Assembly: GCA_903834825.1 (NCBI GenBank)
Contig: CAILKQ010000057.1
Location: 1 to 52,612, forward strand
Length of the DNA: 52,612 nucleotides
From: an uncultured bacterium
Lineage (GTDB): Bacteria; Bacteroidota; Bacteroidia; Chitinophagales; Chitinophagaceae
Direction of reading: 5' to 3'
Shown here piece by piece: positions 1-8,120 of this stretch. The notes under the pieces were generated by a model. The model saw only the letters and a list, made by a program, of their open reading frames with translations, did no database searches and had not been told where the DNA came from. A program made the position numbers and the translations under genes. The stretch's first letter is position 1, and each line of letters starts with the position of its first letter.

Positions 1-1047
1 CGCGAGGTTTTTTTTATGGGGCGTTGAAGCGGCAATTTTTTCAAAAAGATCACTCAATGCTTTGTCTTCAGTCAATTGTTCTGCATCATAGTTGGTAAGA
101 CCATAAGCCTCCACATATTGAATTGCCCTTTCATCAGGAAGGGAAGGAAGTGCATCTTTTATGCCATCAATAAACGCATCGGTGAATGCAAATGGGGCAA
201 GGTCTGGCTCAGGAAAGTAGCGGTAATCATCTGCATCCTCCTTGGTTCTAATGGAAAAAGTGATGCCCTTGTCTGCATCATAACTCCTGGTTTCCTGCAC
301 AATGGTTTCCCCCTTTTCACACATGGCAGAAAGGCGGTTGATTTCGATGTCAATGGCATGCCGCAGGTGCCTGATCGAGTTGAGGTTTTTCACTTCCACC
401 CGGGTTCCCAGTACCTTGCTACCCGTTGGCCTGACGGAAATATTGGCGTCACAACGCAAGCTTCCCTCTTCCATGTTTCCATCACAAATTCCTATCCACC
501 TTACCAGCTTTCTAATCTGTGTCAAGTAAGCAGAAGCCTCTTCGGCACTGTGCAATACAGGATCAGTGACAATTTCAATCAGGGGAACACCAGCCCGGTT
601 ATAATCCAGCACAGTCAGGCCATCATGCTGGTCATGAATACTTTTGCCGGCATCTTCCTCCATGTGAATTCTTGTGAGCTGAATATCACGGCTACCTGTT
701 GAAGTATTGATGCGCACAAACCCACCACTGCAGATAGGCGTGGTATGCTGTGAAATCTGATAGCCTTTGGGAAGGTCAGGATAAAAATAATTTTTCCTTG
801 CAAAGTAATTGTGTTTTTCAATGGTGCAATGACAAACCAGGCCCATGCTGATGGCATGCTCAATGGCAATCTTGTTCATCCTGGGCAGCGTGCCGGGATG
901 GCCAAGTGTAATGGGGCTGACATGCGTATTGGGATCAGCACCAAAAGCAGCAGCATCCCCTGCAAACAACTTGCTTTTTGTTTGCAATTGTGCATGCACT
1001 TCAAGTCCAATTACTGCTTCATATTTCATTGTCAGGTCTTCCGACAT
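1..1047 (-). CDS. gatB: Glu/Asp-tRNA amidotransferase subunit B (partial, 3' end outside window)
   Basis: Subunit B of GatCAB, which converts Glu-tRNA(Gln) and Asp-tRNA(Asn) into Gln-tRNA(Gln) and Asn-tRNA(Asn) in the cytoplasm using ATP and ammonia delivered by GatA. The frame is open from the ATG at 1047 to the window edge, giving 349 codons against about 480 for the family. Family signatures are visible: EAVIGLEVHAQLQTKSK near the N terminus, ARKNYFYPDLPKGYQIS near residue 80, and the RCDANISVRP stretch near residue 190. The C-terminal tRNA-binding tail lies outside the window. A second Met in frame at 1029 is an alternative start. alaS lies 45 bp upstream on the same strand, so the two may be co-transcribed. 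The family assignment is secure from sequence. Confidence 0.95.
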   Translation of the reverse strand, partial: MSEDLTMKYEAVIGLEVHAQLQTKSKLFAGDAAAFGADPNTHVSPITLGHPGTLPRMNKIAIEHAISMGLVCHCTIEKHNYFARKNYFYPDLPKGYQISQHTTPICSGGFVRINTSTGSRDIQLTRIHMEEDAGKSIHDQHDGLTVLDYNRAGVPLIEIVTDPVLHSAEEASAYLTQIRKLVRWIGICDGNMEEGSLRCDANISVRPTGSKVLGTRVEVKNLNSIRHLRHAIDIEINRLSAMCEKGETIVQETRSYDADKGITFSIRTKEDADDYRYFPEPDLAPFAFTDAFIDGIKDALPSLPDERAIQYVEAYGLTNYDAEQLTEDKALSDLFEKIAASTPHKKNLA

Positions 1048-1092
1048 TGTATTGCTTGATTTCGAATGAGATATAATGAATGGACCATTGCA

Positions 1093-3720
1093 TCAAACCA
1101 GTGCATTTTTGATGGCAGCAATGGCAGCCTCCAAACCACTTACTTCCTGCCCTCCTGCTGAAGCCAGGGATTTTTGTCCGCCTCCACCACCTTTGATGTG
1201 TTCTGCAACATGGGTTTTGATGAGTGCCACTGCATCAAGGCCTTTTTCAGTAACCAGGGTATCTGAAAGGCCAATTGCTACGGCAGGCTTACCAGCTATA
1301 TTTGCCGCAAGTACAACAAGGGTATATGAGTAAATGGTCCTTAAATCATTGCACAATTTTTTCAAGGAATCAGATGAAGAGGCTTCTGTGATGACACCAA
1401 TAAAATTGATACCATTGACAACTTCAGCTTTCTGCATCAGGTCTGTCTTCAAATACCCCAGCAACCTGTTTTCCGTCTGCTCCAACTGTTTTTTGAGCAA
1501 AGACAATTCCTCTAGGTGCTGCTCGATAGAACGCACCAACTCGCGGGGATTCTTCAGCAATGTGCTGACTTGCTTTAAGAGGTGTTGTTCTTCCAGGTGC
1601 TTCTGGTCTGCTGCAATTCCACAAACAGCTTCAATCCGGCGAACGCCAGCAGCCACACCCGACTCTGATACAATCATGCACTGCCCCAATGCTCCTGTAT
1701 CAGCGACATGGGTACCCCCACAAAGTTCAATAGAGTATGCAGGGTCAATGGTCACCACCCTCACCTTGTCGCCATATTTTTCTCCGAAAAGAGCCATGGC
1801 ACCAAGTTTCATGGCTTCTTCCTTGTCCATTTCCATGATGACGACTGGAATATTTTCACGGATCTTCGCATTCACCAACGCCGTCACTGCCGCCAATTCT
1901 TCATCTGTCATTTTTGCGAAATGAGAAAAATCAAAACGCATTCCATCATTGGATACAAGGGAACCTTTTTGTGCCACATGCGTCCCCAATACATGGCGCA
2001 ATGCTGCATGCAAAAGATGGGTAAGGGTATGGTGGTTGGTAATTTCCTTTCTCCTATCGGCATTGACGGCAGCAAAAACAGCAGGAGCAACTGTTTCGGG
2101 CAATGCCGACACCGTATGTACAATCAGGTCATTCTCTTTTTTGGTATTGAGTACCTCAATCACATGGTCCCCCATGGTAATGGTTCCGGTATCCCCTACT
2201 TGGCCACCACTCTCTGCATAAAAAGGGGTCTGTTCCAACACTACCTGAAAATGGGTTTGTCCTTTGGCCGTTACCTTCCTGTACCGCAGCAGGTTGGTAC
2301 TGCAAGACAATTGATCATATCCAACAAATGCTTTTCCCGCAATGTCGTGTTTAGAAACATCAACCCAATCTTCTACATCTGATGCAGTCGCAGCGCGGCT
2401 CCTGTTTTTTTGCACTTGCATCTCCCGCTCAAAACCCTCTTCATCAACCAATACTTCCTGCTCCAAAGCAATCAATCGGGTAAGATCGATGGGGAAGCCA
2501 TAGGTATCATACAATTCAAATGCAGCGGCTCCATCAATGGTTCCAGATTGCTTTGCCAGGTCAAGGATATCATCAATCTTTTTCAATCCCTTGCCCAATG
2601 TTCTCAGGAATGTTTCCTCCTCTTCTTTCACCACTTTAGCAATGAATCCCAACTGGGCCTGCAGTTCAGGAAAAACTTCTTTGAACTGCTCCGCCAATCC
2701 TGGTAACAATTGATGCAACATGGGCTCCTTTACATCCAGATAGGTATAATAATACCGTACAGCCCTGCGCAATATTCTCCTGATAACATACCCTGCTCCC
2801 GTATTAGATGGGAGCTGACCATCAGCAATGGTAAAAGCAATGGCCCTGATATGGTCTGCCAAAACCCTGAATGCCACATCTTGTTTTGAGTCTCCCGCAG
2901 TATATTTTTTACCAGAAATTACTTCTGTGGTTTGTATGGAGCCTGAAAAAATATCGGTATCATAGTTGGAAGACTTCCCTTGCAAAACGCGGACCAGGCG
3001 CTCAAGCCCCATCCCTGTATCCACATGGGTAGCAGCAAGGGGTTGCAGTGTTCCATCTTTCAATCGGTTGTATTGGATAAATACATTGTTCCAGATCTCG
3101 ATGACCTGTGGGTGGTCTTTGTTGACCAAGAGTTGGCCAGGTACGGCCGCCCTTTCTTCATCAGACCTGCAATCCACATGGATTTCACTGCAAGGACCAC
3201 AAGGACCCGTGTCCCCCATTTCCCAAAAATTATCTTTCTTGTTGCCGAAAACGATATGATCTGCAGGAAGCAATTCTTTCCAAATGCCCAAGGCGATGGT
3301 TGAGGCAGGGATATTTTCCTTTGCATCGCCTTCAAAAACAGTGGCATAAAGGCGATCCTTGTCAATGCCATATTCCTCCGTCAACAATTCCCAACTCCAT
3401 GAAATGGCCTCTTTTTTGAAATAGTCACCAAAGCTCCAGTTGCCCAGCATTTCAAACATGGTATGGTGGTAGGTATCTACACCCACCTCTTCCAGGTCGT
3501 TGTGTTTTCCACTTACACGCAGGCATTTTTGGGTATCAACCGCCCTTTTATAGGGCGCAGGCTTGTTGCCCAGAAAATAATCCTTGAACTGGTTCATCCC
3601 TGCATTGGTGAACAAAAGGGTGGGGTCATCCTTCAACACAATGGGTGAAGAGGGAACAATATGGTGTCCTTTCCCTTCAAAAAATGTCAAAAACTTGTTT
3701 CTAATCTCCGCTGATGTCAT
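1093..3720 (-). CDS. alaS: Alanine--tRNA ligase
   Basis: Class II alanyl-tRNA synthetase that charges tRNA(Ala) and hydrolyses mischarged Ser- and Gly-tRNA(Ala). The 875 residues match the full-length bacterial enzyme. In order they show the catalytic core (residues 1-240, with KCLRVSGKHNDLEEVG near 65-80 and GDTGPCGPCSEIH near 169-181), the tRNA-recognition region, the editing domain with the metal ligands H564/H568 (HxxxH) and C667/H671 (CGGTH), and the C-Ala domain containing a run of five glycines at 844-848. Motifs for both synthesis and editing look intact. It is transcribed divergently from the M23 peptidase gene at 3818. I see no TAnnTTTG element in front of it, but a 6-bp inverted repeat lies 20-34 bp upstream of the start. 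Confidence 0.98.
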   Translation of the reverse strand: MTSAEIRNKFLTFFEGKGHHIVPSSPIVLKDDPTLLFTNAGMNQFKDYFLGNKPAPYKRAVDTQKCLRVSGKHNDLEEVGVDTYHHTMFEMLGNWSFGDYFKKEAISWSWELLTEEYGIDKDRLYATVFEGDAKENIPASTIALGIWKELLPADHIVFGNKKDNFWEMGDTGPCGPCSEIHVDCRSDEERAAVPGQLLVNKDHPQVIEIWNNVFIQYNRLKDGTLQPLAATHVDTGMGLERLVRVLQGKSSNYDTDIFSGSIQTTEVISGKKYTAGDSKQDVAFRVLADHIRAIAFTIADGQLPSNTGAGYVIRRILRRAVRYYYTYLDVKEPMLHQLLPGLAEQFKEVFPELQAQLGFIAKVVKEEEETFLRTLGKGLKKIDDILDLAKQSGTIDGAAAFELYDTYGFPIDLTRLIALEQEVLVDEEGFEREMQVQKNRSRAATASDVEDWVDVSKHDIAGKAFVGYDQLSCSTNLLRYRKVTAKGQTHFQVVLEQTPFYAESGGQVGDTGTITMGDHVIEVLNTKKENDLIVHTVSALPETVAPAVFAAVNADRRKEITNHHTLTHLLHAALRHVLGTHVAQKGSLVSNDGMRFDFSHFAKMTDEELAAVTALVNAKIRENIPVVIMEMDKEEAMKLGAMALFGEKYGDKVRVVTIDPAYSIELCGGTHVADTGALGQCMIVSESGVAAGVRRIEAVCGIAADQKHLEEQHLLKQVSTLLKNPRELVRSIEQHLEELSLLKKQLEQTENRLLGYLKTDLMQKAEVVNGINFIGVITEASSSDSLKKLCNDLRTIYSYTLVVLAANIAGKPAVAIGLSDTLVTEKGLDAVALIKTHVAEHIKGGGGGQKSLASAGGQEVSGLEAAIAAIKNALV

Positions 3721-3739
3721 TTCTTAAACCTTTTATAAG

Positions 3740-3754
3740 GATCCATCTTGGATC
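3740..3754. repeat. Inverted repeat GATCCA-TCT-TGGATC in the alaS/M23 divergent spacer
   Basis: A perfect 6-bp inverted repeat with a 3-base centre lies in the spacer between the divergent alaS and M23 genes, 20 bp upstream of the alaS start and 8 bp upstream of the -7 element of the M23 gene. It could be an operator or a small hairpin in the alaS leader. It contains BamHI-like GATC sequence and could also be chance. Confidence 0.35.
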
Positions 3755-3761
3755 AATGGGT

Positions 3762-3769
3762 TATATTTG
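3762..3769 (+). promoter_or_regulatory. -7 promoter element TATATTTG for the M23 peptidase gene
   Basis: The sequence matches the Bacteroidota -7 consensus TAnnTTTG exactly. A TTG lies at 3748-3750, but its spacing of 11 bases is too short for a usual -33 element. A start site near 3774 would lie downstream of the upstream in-frame codon at 3767, so it supports the ATG at 3818 as the real start. Confidence 0.5.
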
Positions 3770-3817
3770 CAAATCGCCAGGCCAGCAAAAATACATTTTT
3801 TAAAAGATGGGCAGCGG

Positions 3818-4789
3818 ATGAAGAAGATCAAATATTATTATAATACCCACACGCTTCGCTATGAGAAGCAAATTGTGCCACTCAGGGTGGCACTGTTAAG
3901 GGTATTGGCCTTCATTTCTACAGCCATCGTTACCGGCCTGATCATTGTGGCCATCGCTTTCCGATTTGTGGACTCTCCAAAGGAAAAACTGCTGAAAGTC
4001 CAGCTTGACAGGGCTGAAGAGGTCAACAGGATCTATACAGACCGCTACCGGGATATTGATGACAGGCTAAAATTGCTGGAAAGAAGGGATAATGAGGTGT
4101 ATCGATCGGTTTTTGAAGCCACGCCCATCCCCGATAGTGCAAGGGCCAAGCAGATTGAATCCAAGAAGGAGTTGCAGCTTGTTGCCGGGATGGACAACAG
4201 CGAAATGACAGAAGGTATATACAATACCCTCAATACCATCTATAACAGGATTGCCAACCAGGAAGGATCTTACAAGGAAATTGAGAAGATGATCAAGAAC
4301 AAGGAAAAACTCCTTGCCAGCACTCCTGCCATTCAACCCCTGAGCAACCGAGACCTCAACAGGCTGTCTTCTGGTTTTGGATACCGGATTGACCCAGTGT
4401 ACAAAACGGTCAAATTCCATCCAGGGCTTGATTTCAGTGCCCCACAAGGCACTCCTATCTATGCAACAGCAGAAGGTACGGTGCAAACAGCCGGCAACCT
4501 TGGCAATGGGTATGGCAACCATATTGTCATCCAGCATGGCTATTCCTACAGCACCCTTTATGGCCATATGTCAAGGATCAAGGCCAAAAGAGGTCAAAGG
4601 GTAAAAAGGGGTGAAGTCATCGGGTACGTTGGCAGCACGGGAAAATCAACAGGCTCCCACCTGCACTATGAGGTTTTCAAGGGGCGTAAGCGATTGGATC
4701 CCATTTATTTCTTCTACAATGACCTCACGCCAGAGCAATACCAGCAGATTCTGAAACTGGCTGCCTCCCGCAACCAGTCATTTGATTGA
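3818..4789 (+). CDS. Membrane-anchored M23 family metallopeptidase
   Basis: Predicted zinc endopeptidase acting on peptidoglycan cross-links in the periplasm (LytM/M23 family). The 323 residues contain one membrane segment at about 25-47, a charged alpha-helical, probably coiled-coil, region at 55-165, and a C-terminal M23 domain at 185-300. All zinc and catalytic positions are visible: H201 and D205 (HPGLD), H250 (YGHMS), and H281/H283 (SHLHYE), so it should be active rather than a degenerate activator of the NlpD/EnvC kind. The ATG at 3818 is preferred over an in-frame upstream start at 3767 because it begins a typical cytoplasmic tail and lies downstream of the -7 element at 3762-3769. It stands alone between divergent alaS and the MerR-like gene. 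Confidence 0.93.
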   Translation: MKKIKYYYNTHTLRYEKQIVPLRVALLRVLAFISTAIVTGLIIVAIAFRFVDSPKEKLLKVQLDRAEEVNRIYTDRYRDIDDRLKLLERRDNEVYRSVFEATPIPDSARAKQIESKKELQLVAGMDNSEMTEGIYNTLNTIYNRIANQEGSYKEIEKMIKNKEKLLASTPAIQPLSNRDLNRLSSGFGYRIDPVYKTVKFHPGLDFSAPQGTPIYATAEGTVQTAGNLGNGYGNHIVIQHGYSYSTLYGHMSRIKAKRGQRVKRGEVIGYVGSTGKSTGSHLHYEVFKGRKRLDPIYFFYNDLTPEQYQQILKLAASRNQSFD

Positions 4790-4833
4790 TGCATTTGTGC
4801 ATAACTCGACCTCAACTCAAAAAAATTAGTTCC

Positions 4834-4841
4834 TAATTTCG
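4834..4841 (+). promoter_or_regulatory. Possible -7 element TAATTTCG for the MerR-like gene
   Basis: Seven of eight positions match TAnnTTTG (C replaces the third T). The element ends five bases before the start codon at 4847, so transcription would begin at or almost at the ATG. The same variant TAATTTCG occurs just before the MscS start on the other strand. No clear -33 TTG is seen. Confidence 0.35.
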
Positions 4842-4846
4842 CTATA

Positions 4847-5428
4847 ATGCTCCAGCAATTAGACCTATTTGGCAGTGAACCCATAAAGATGACCGGCAAA
4901 CCTGCCGAGTCGAAAAAAAAGTCATACAAGATTGCCCCTCCTGCCCAGGTGGTGGAAGAACCTTCTAATGCAAAGACCGAAAACACTGAACAAGGGGTTG
5001 TTGTTGAAGATGCTTCAACAACAGTACTGAAAAAGGCAAAAAAAGGCAAGCCACAATCTGTTAAGATAATAACAGACATTGCCATGCTGGATATACCAGA
5101 AGACAGCATTCTCTATAGCAAACAATACTATCCCATTGGTGAAGTAGCCGCCATGTTCAGGGTAAACATTTCCCTGATCCGTTTTTGGGAAAATGAATTT
5201 GACATCTTAAAGCCCAGGAAAAATAGGAAAGGAGATAGGTTTTTCCGGCCGGATGATGTAAAAAACCTCAAGCTCATTTATTTTCTCTTGAAAGAAAGAA
5301 AATACACCATCAGTGGAGCAAAATCATTCATCAAAAGTGGGAAAAAAGTAAATGAACGGTTCGAGGCCATTGAAAGCCTCAAAAATATCCGCAGCATGTT
5401 GCTAGAACTAAAAGCCGGACTGTCTTAA
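4847..5428 (+). CDS. MerR family transcriptional regulator with N-terminal clamp-binding-like motif
   Basis: DNA-binding regulator of 193 residues. The winged-helix MerR domain covers about 95-164 (YPIGEVAAMF, then IRFWENEFDILKP), and a short helix at 165-190 may dimerise. There is no C-terminal effector domain, as is common in Bacteroidota members of this family. The first 90 residues are low-complexity, lysine-rich and probably disordered, but they begin with MLQQLDLFG. Residues 4-8 (QLDLF) equal the consensus QL(S/D)LF for proteins that dock on the DNA polymerase sliding clamp. That functional reading is inference. The stop overlaps the 3' end of the convergent mscS-like gene by 21 bp. The target genes are not evident. 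Confidence 0.85.
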   Translation: MLQQLDLFGSEPIKMTGKPAESKKKSYKIAPPAQVVEEPSNAKTENTEQGVVVEDASTTVLKKAKKGKPQSVKIITDIAMLDIPEDSILYSKQYYPIGEVAAMFRVNISLIRFWENEFDILKPRKNRKGDRFFRPDDVKNLKLIYFLLKERKYTISGAKSFIKSGKKVNERFEAIESLKNIRSMLLELKAGLS

Positions 5429-6505
5429 GTTTGTATTGATCATCCGTTCTTTTCCTGCAACGGCAATTCCATTGGTTTCCAGCAAATGCAATACCTGAAA
5501 ATTCAACTTTTGTTTTAGTGCATTGAAGCTTTCAATACTCATTACCCCGGTAACGCATTCGATGGTAATGATATAGGCATCGATTTGGATATCACTGAGC
5601 AAAATTGTTTTGCCTTCCAGTTCAGGATAATTCATTTTTTCATCCATCTCCTTTACGACCAGCCTTAACTGATCAGTTGTAGCGCGTGGGTCCAAGGCCA
5701 ATACCAATTCAAAACGGCATTTGTTTCGTAGGGAGAAATTGTCTACTACACTATCTACCATCTGTTTGTTGGGAATGGTCAAGTAAGTACCATCTATGGT
5801 TCTCACCCTGGTGCTTCTCAATCCAATTTTCTCCACTGTTCCACTGACCTGCTGCACTTTAAGGATATCTCCAACGGTAAACGGCCTGTCAAAGAAAATG
5901 ATAAAAGAAGCAATCAGGTTTTCGATGCTTTCCTTTGCAGCCAGCGCAATGGCAGCACCCACAATGCTCAAACCCGCCAATAACTTTGTGACGTCCTGGT
6001 TGAACACATACCGGATCATCACCAGAATACAGACAATGATCAAAATAACCTTAAGGAACTCCCTGAAAAAAATGATCAACTGGTCATCACTATAATCCTC
6101 TGTGGTCTTTGCCTTTTTTTCCATAACGATGGCCAGGTAATCGGTAACCCGCAACAGGGTATGAAAAAAGAAATAAATCAATACCCCTGAAGCCATCCTG
6201 TCCAACAATACATCTGATTTGATTTTCATGATCTTGAAACCAAATTCCCTTGGAAAATTCAGGGTGTTCATCGCAATAAAGGTTGCTGAGAAAAAAATGA
6301 AATTCTCAAGAGGAGCAAGTACCAGGTCAAAAAATTCTTTTTCATTTATTTTACGGCCCATTTTCCTGAAGACATAGAAAATCAACCTGGTAATTTTTTT
6401 GGTGGCTATTTTTCTAAGGATAAGAGCACTGAGAATAAATCCGAAGACCATCCCGTAATCCCTAAAGCTGTTGTCAAGAAATGTCCTGTTCAATACTTCC
6501 TGCAT
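5408..6505 (-). CDS. MscS family mechanosensitive ion channel
   Basis: Small-conductance mechanosensitive channel of the inner membrane that releases solutes upon hypo-osmotic shock. The 365 residues contain membrane segments at about 15-32, 60-80, 100-125 and 150-168, the pore helix at 174-195 (AGLSIVGAAIALAAKE, with the alternating small residues of TM3), and the MscS beta domain at 205-260 (RPFTVGD and LRSTRVRTIDGTYLTIPN). An in-frame start at 6568 would overlap the upstream gene by 56 bp. The ATG at 6505 lies just after that gene's stop and begins a normal MscS N terminus. A TAATTTCG element at 6508-6515 overlaps the upstream stop codon. It is the last gene of the rsfS-to-mscS run. Confidence 0.93.
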   Translation of the reverse strand: MQEVLNRTFLDNSFRDYGMVFGFILSALILRKIATKKITRLIFYVFRKMGRKINEKEFFDLVLAPLENFIFFSATFIAMNTLNFPREFGFKIMKIKSDVLLDRMASGVLIYFFFHTLLRVTDYLAIVMEKKAKTTEDYSDDQLIIFFREFLKVILIIVCILVMIRYVFNQDVTKLLAGLSIVGAAIALAAKESIENLIASFIIFFDRPFTVGDILKVQQVSGTVEKIGLRSTRVRTIDGTYLTIPNKQMVDSVVDNFSLRNKCRFELVLALDPRATTDQLRLVVKEMDEKMNYPELEGKTILLSDIQIDAYIITIECVTGVMSIESFNALKQKLNFQVLHLLETNGIAVAGKERMINTNLRQSGF

Positions 6506-6512
6506 GTCGAAA

Positions 6513-7328
6513 TTATTTATTCCATTCGTATTGGGAAATGCCAGTACCATCAACCATATAGATGGCATTTGATGTGAACCTGATCTGATGAGCCATGGAA
6601 ATGGAGGCCGGCAATTGCATTTCTTTTATGTCGATCTCACCAGGGGTATACACCATGATCTTCCCATTTTTCAATCCGATGATTTTTTTACCAATGGCCT
6701 GCACAGAGGTCCAACCGATCAATGCGATACGGTTCTTCAAGGCTCCGTAATAATCAAATATATACAAGCCTTTCTGGGCGTCATACAAGTAAACAAATCC
6801 TGCTGCGTCAAAAATGGTGGAGGGCGTCAAGCTTTCATTGAATACCAACCTCAGATCAGCTGTTTCAAACAACAGTTTCCCATTCAGATCCAATTTTTTC
6901 AACCTGCTTTCCTGCTCATCAAACACCCAGATGGAATTGTCATATCCCTGCGCAATGGCCTGGGCCTGAAAGATATTTGCTTTTCGGATATCAATTTTAT
7001 TGACCACCTGCATCAGCCTGTCGAGCACAAGAATAATCCTGTATTCCTTGAAATACAACAGGCTTCTCAATGAATTGTCGGCTGAAATGCTGTAGAGTTT
7101 CCCATACCGCCTTACCTCATTGAAAACGCCCATAGAGTCAAGATTGGCATTGTACTTCTTGAGCTGTCCTGAACTGCTCAGGGCAAATACATTGCCCAGT
7201 TGATCTGGCATACTGTACAAAAAATCTCCCTTGATTGATTTGGGATGATCCGCCACAATGCGTTGCTGCGCGTTTCCTATGTTGATCAAACAACCAAGCA
7301 TTGTTGCAATGAAAACCAGGATCTTCAT
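6513..7328 (-). CDS. Secreted protein of unknown function, propeller-like repeats
   Basis: I do not recognise a named family. The 271 residues begin with a signal peptide (about 1-20, ending GNAQQ) and continue with short beta-strand repeats such as GNVFALSSSGQLKKYN, NSIWVFDEQESRLKKLDLNG and GLYIFDYYG, a pattern of NHL/YVTN-type propeller blades. There is no lipobox, no sorting domain and no catalytic motif. It starts one base after the lpxH stop, so it is almost certainly co-transcribed with lpxH, and it is followed by the mscS-like gene. The location suggests a periplasmic or outer-membrane role connected with lipid A or the envelope, but that is only an inference from neighbourhood. Confidence 0.85.
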   Translation of the reverse strand: MKILVFIATMLGCLINIGNAQQRIVADHPKSIKGDFLYSMPDQLGNVFALSSSGQLKKYNANLDSMGVFNEVRRYGKLYSISADNSLRSLLYFKEYRIILVLDRLMQVVNKIDIRKANIFQAQAIAQGYDNSIWVFDEQESRLKKLDLNGKLLFETADLRLVFNESLTPSTIFDAAGFVYLYDAQKGLYIFDYYGALKNRIALIGWTSVQAIGKKIIGLKNGKIMVYTPGEIDIKEMQLPASISMAHQIRFTSNAIYMVDGTGISQYEWNK

Positions 7329-7329
7329 A

Positions 7330-8082
7330 TCAGTTGAATTTCAGTTGTAACGCTGTCCCATCCAAGACTGCATAGGAATCATATTTTATCCAATCGCCAA
7401 GGTTGATGTATCGGCTTTTTTCATTCAGCTGAAAATCGATAGGAAGATGCCGATGTCCAAAAACGAAATAGTCATACTCGTTCTCCTTGAGCAGTTTCCT
7501 GCAATAAAGAATCAGCCACTCATTCTCCTCTCCCAGAAATTTTTCATCACTCTCCCCAGTAGAAGCCCTGCTGTTCTTGCTGAAATAAGCTGCCAATGAA
7601 ATGCCAAAAAAAGGAGGAATCAATCCGAAAAGAAATTTTGACAATGGATTCCTGAAGACTTTTTTGATGGTCTTGTACCCATGATCACCGGGGCCGAGTC
7701 CATCACCATGCCCTACCAACAATTTCTTACCATTGAATTCAAATACCCTGGATTCATGGTAAACAGGAATATTTAATTCTTTTTCAAAATAGCCAGACAT
7801 CCACATGTCATGATTGCCCACAAAAAAATGAACGGGTATGCCAGCGTCCGTCAACTCAGCAAGCTTCCCCAAGATCCGCACAAAGCCTTTGGGAACTACT
7901 TTTCGGTACTCAAACCAAAAATCAAAAAGATCCCCCACGATAAAAATTGTTGCAGCATCGGCCTTGGCCCGCTCAAGAAACGCAACAATTTTTTTCTCCC
8001 TGACAAGGCTGGACACATGGTCAGGGACACCGAGATGAAAATCAGAAAGGAAATAAACTTTTTTTCCTGCAGGAATTTGCAT
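7330..8082 (-). CDS. lpxH: UDP-2,3-diacylglucosamine diphosphatase
   Basis: Calcineurin-like metallophosphoesterase that releases lipid X from UDP-2,3-diacylglucosamine in lipid A synthesis, at the cytoplasmic face of the inner membrane. The 250 residues show the five metal-binding blocks: D14/H16 (SDFHLG), D51 (GDLFDFW), GNHD 89-92, GHGD 124-127 and GHRH 209-212. A hydrophobic insertion near 148-168 would give membrane contact. An in-frame TTG start at 8088 lies inside a perfect -7 element, so the ATG at 8082 is chosen. The start lies only three bases behind that element, so the mRNA may be leaderless. The next gene starts one base after the stop. LpxH is favoured over other phosphoesterases by motif set and length. 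Confidence 0.88.
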   Translation of the reverse strand: MQIPAGKKVYFLSDFHLGVPDHVSSLVREKKIVAFLERAKADAATIFIVGDLFDFWFEYRKVVPKGFVRILGKLAELTDAGIPVHFFVGNHDMWMSGYFEKELNIPVYHESRVFEFNGKKLLVGHGDGLGPGDHGYKTIKKVFRNPLSKFLFGLIPPFFGISLAAYFSKNSRASTGESDEKFLGEENEWLILYCRKLLKENEYDYFVFGHRHLPIDFQLNEKSRYINLGDWIKYDSYAVLDGTALQLKFN

Positions 8083-8085
8083 AGC

Positions 8086-8093
8086 CAAAGATA
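8086..8093 (-). promoter_or_regulatory. -7 promoter element TATCTTTG for lpxH
   Basis: Exact TAnnTTTG match in the 32-bp gap between the LUD gene and lpxH. Its final G is separated from the lpxH ATG by only three bases, predicting a leaderless or nearly leaderless transcript and an internal promoter within the rsfS-to-mscS run. No -33 TTG at normal spacing is visible. Confidence 0.5.
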
Positions 8094-8120
8094 CTGCTTA
8101 TTCGGAATTGTGTTCAGCCG

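Noticed and set aside
76-702. A 208-codon plus-strand frame at the left end
   Set aside because: It lies opposite gatB, whose reverse-strand translation is open to the edge with clear family motifs; the plus-strand frame is its shadow.
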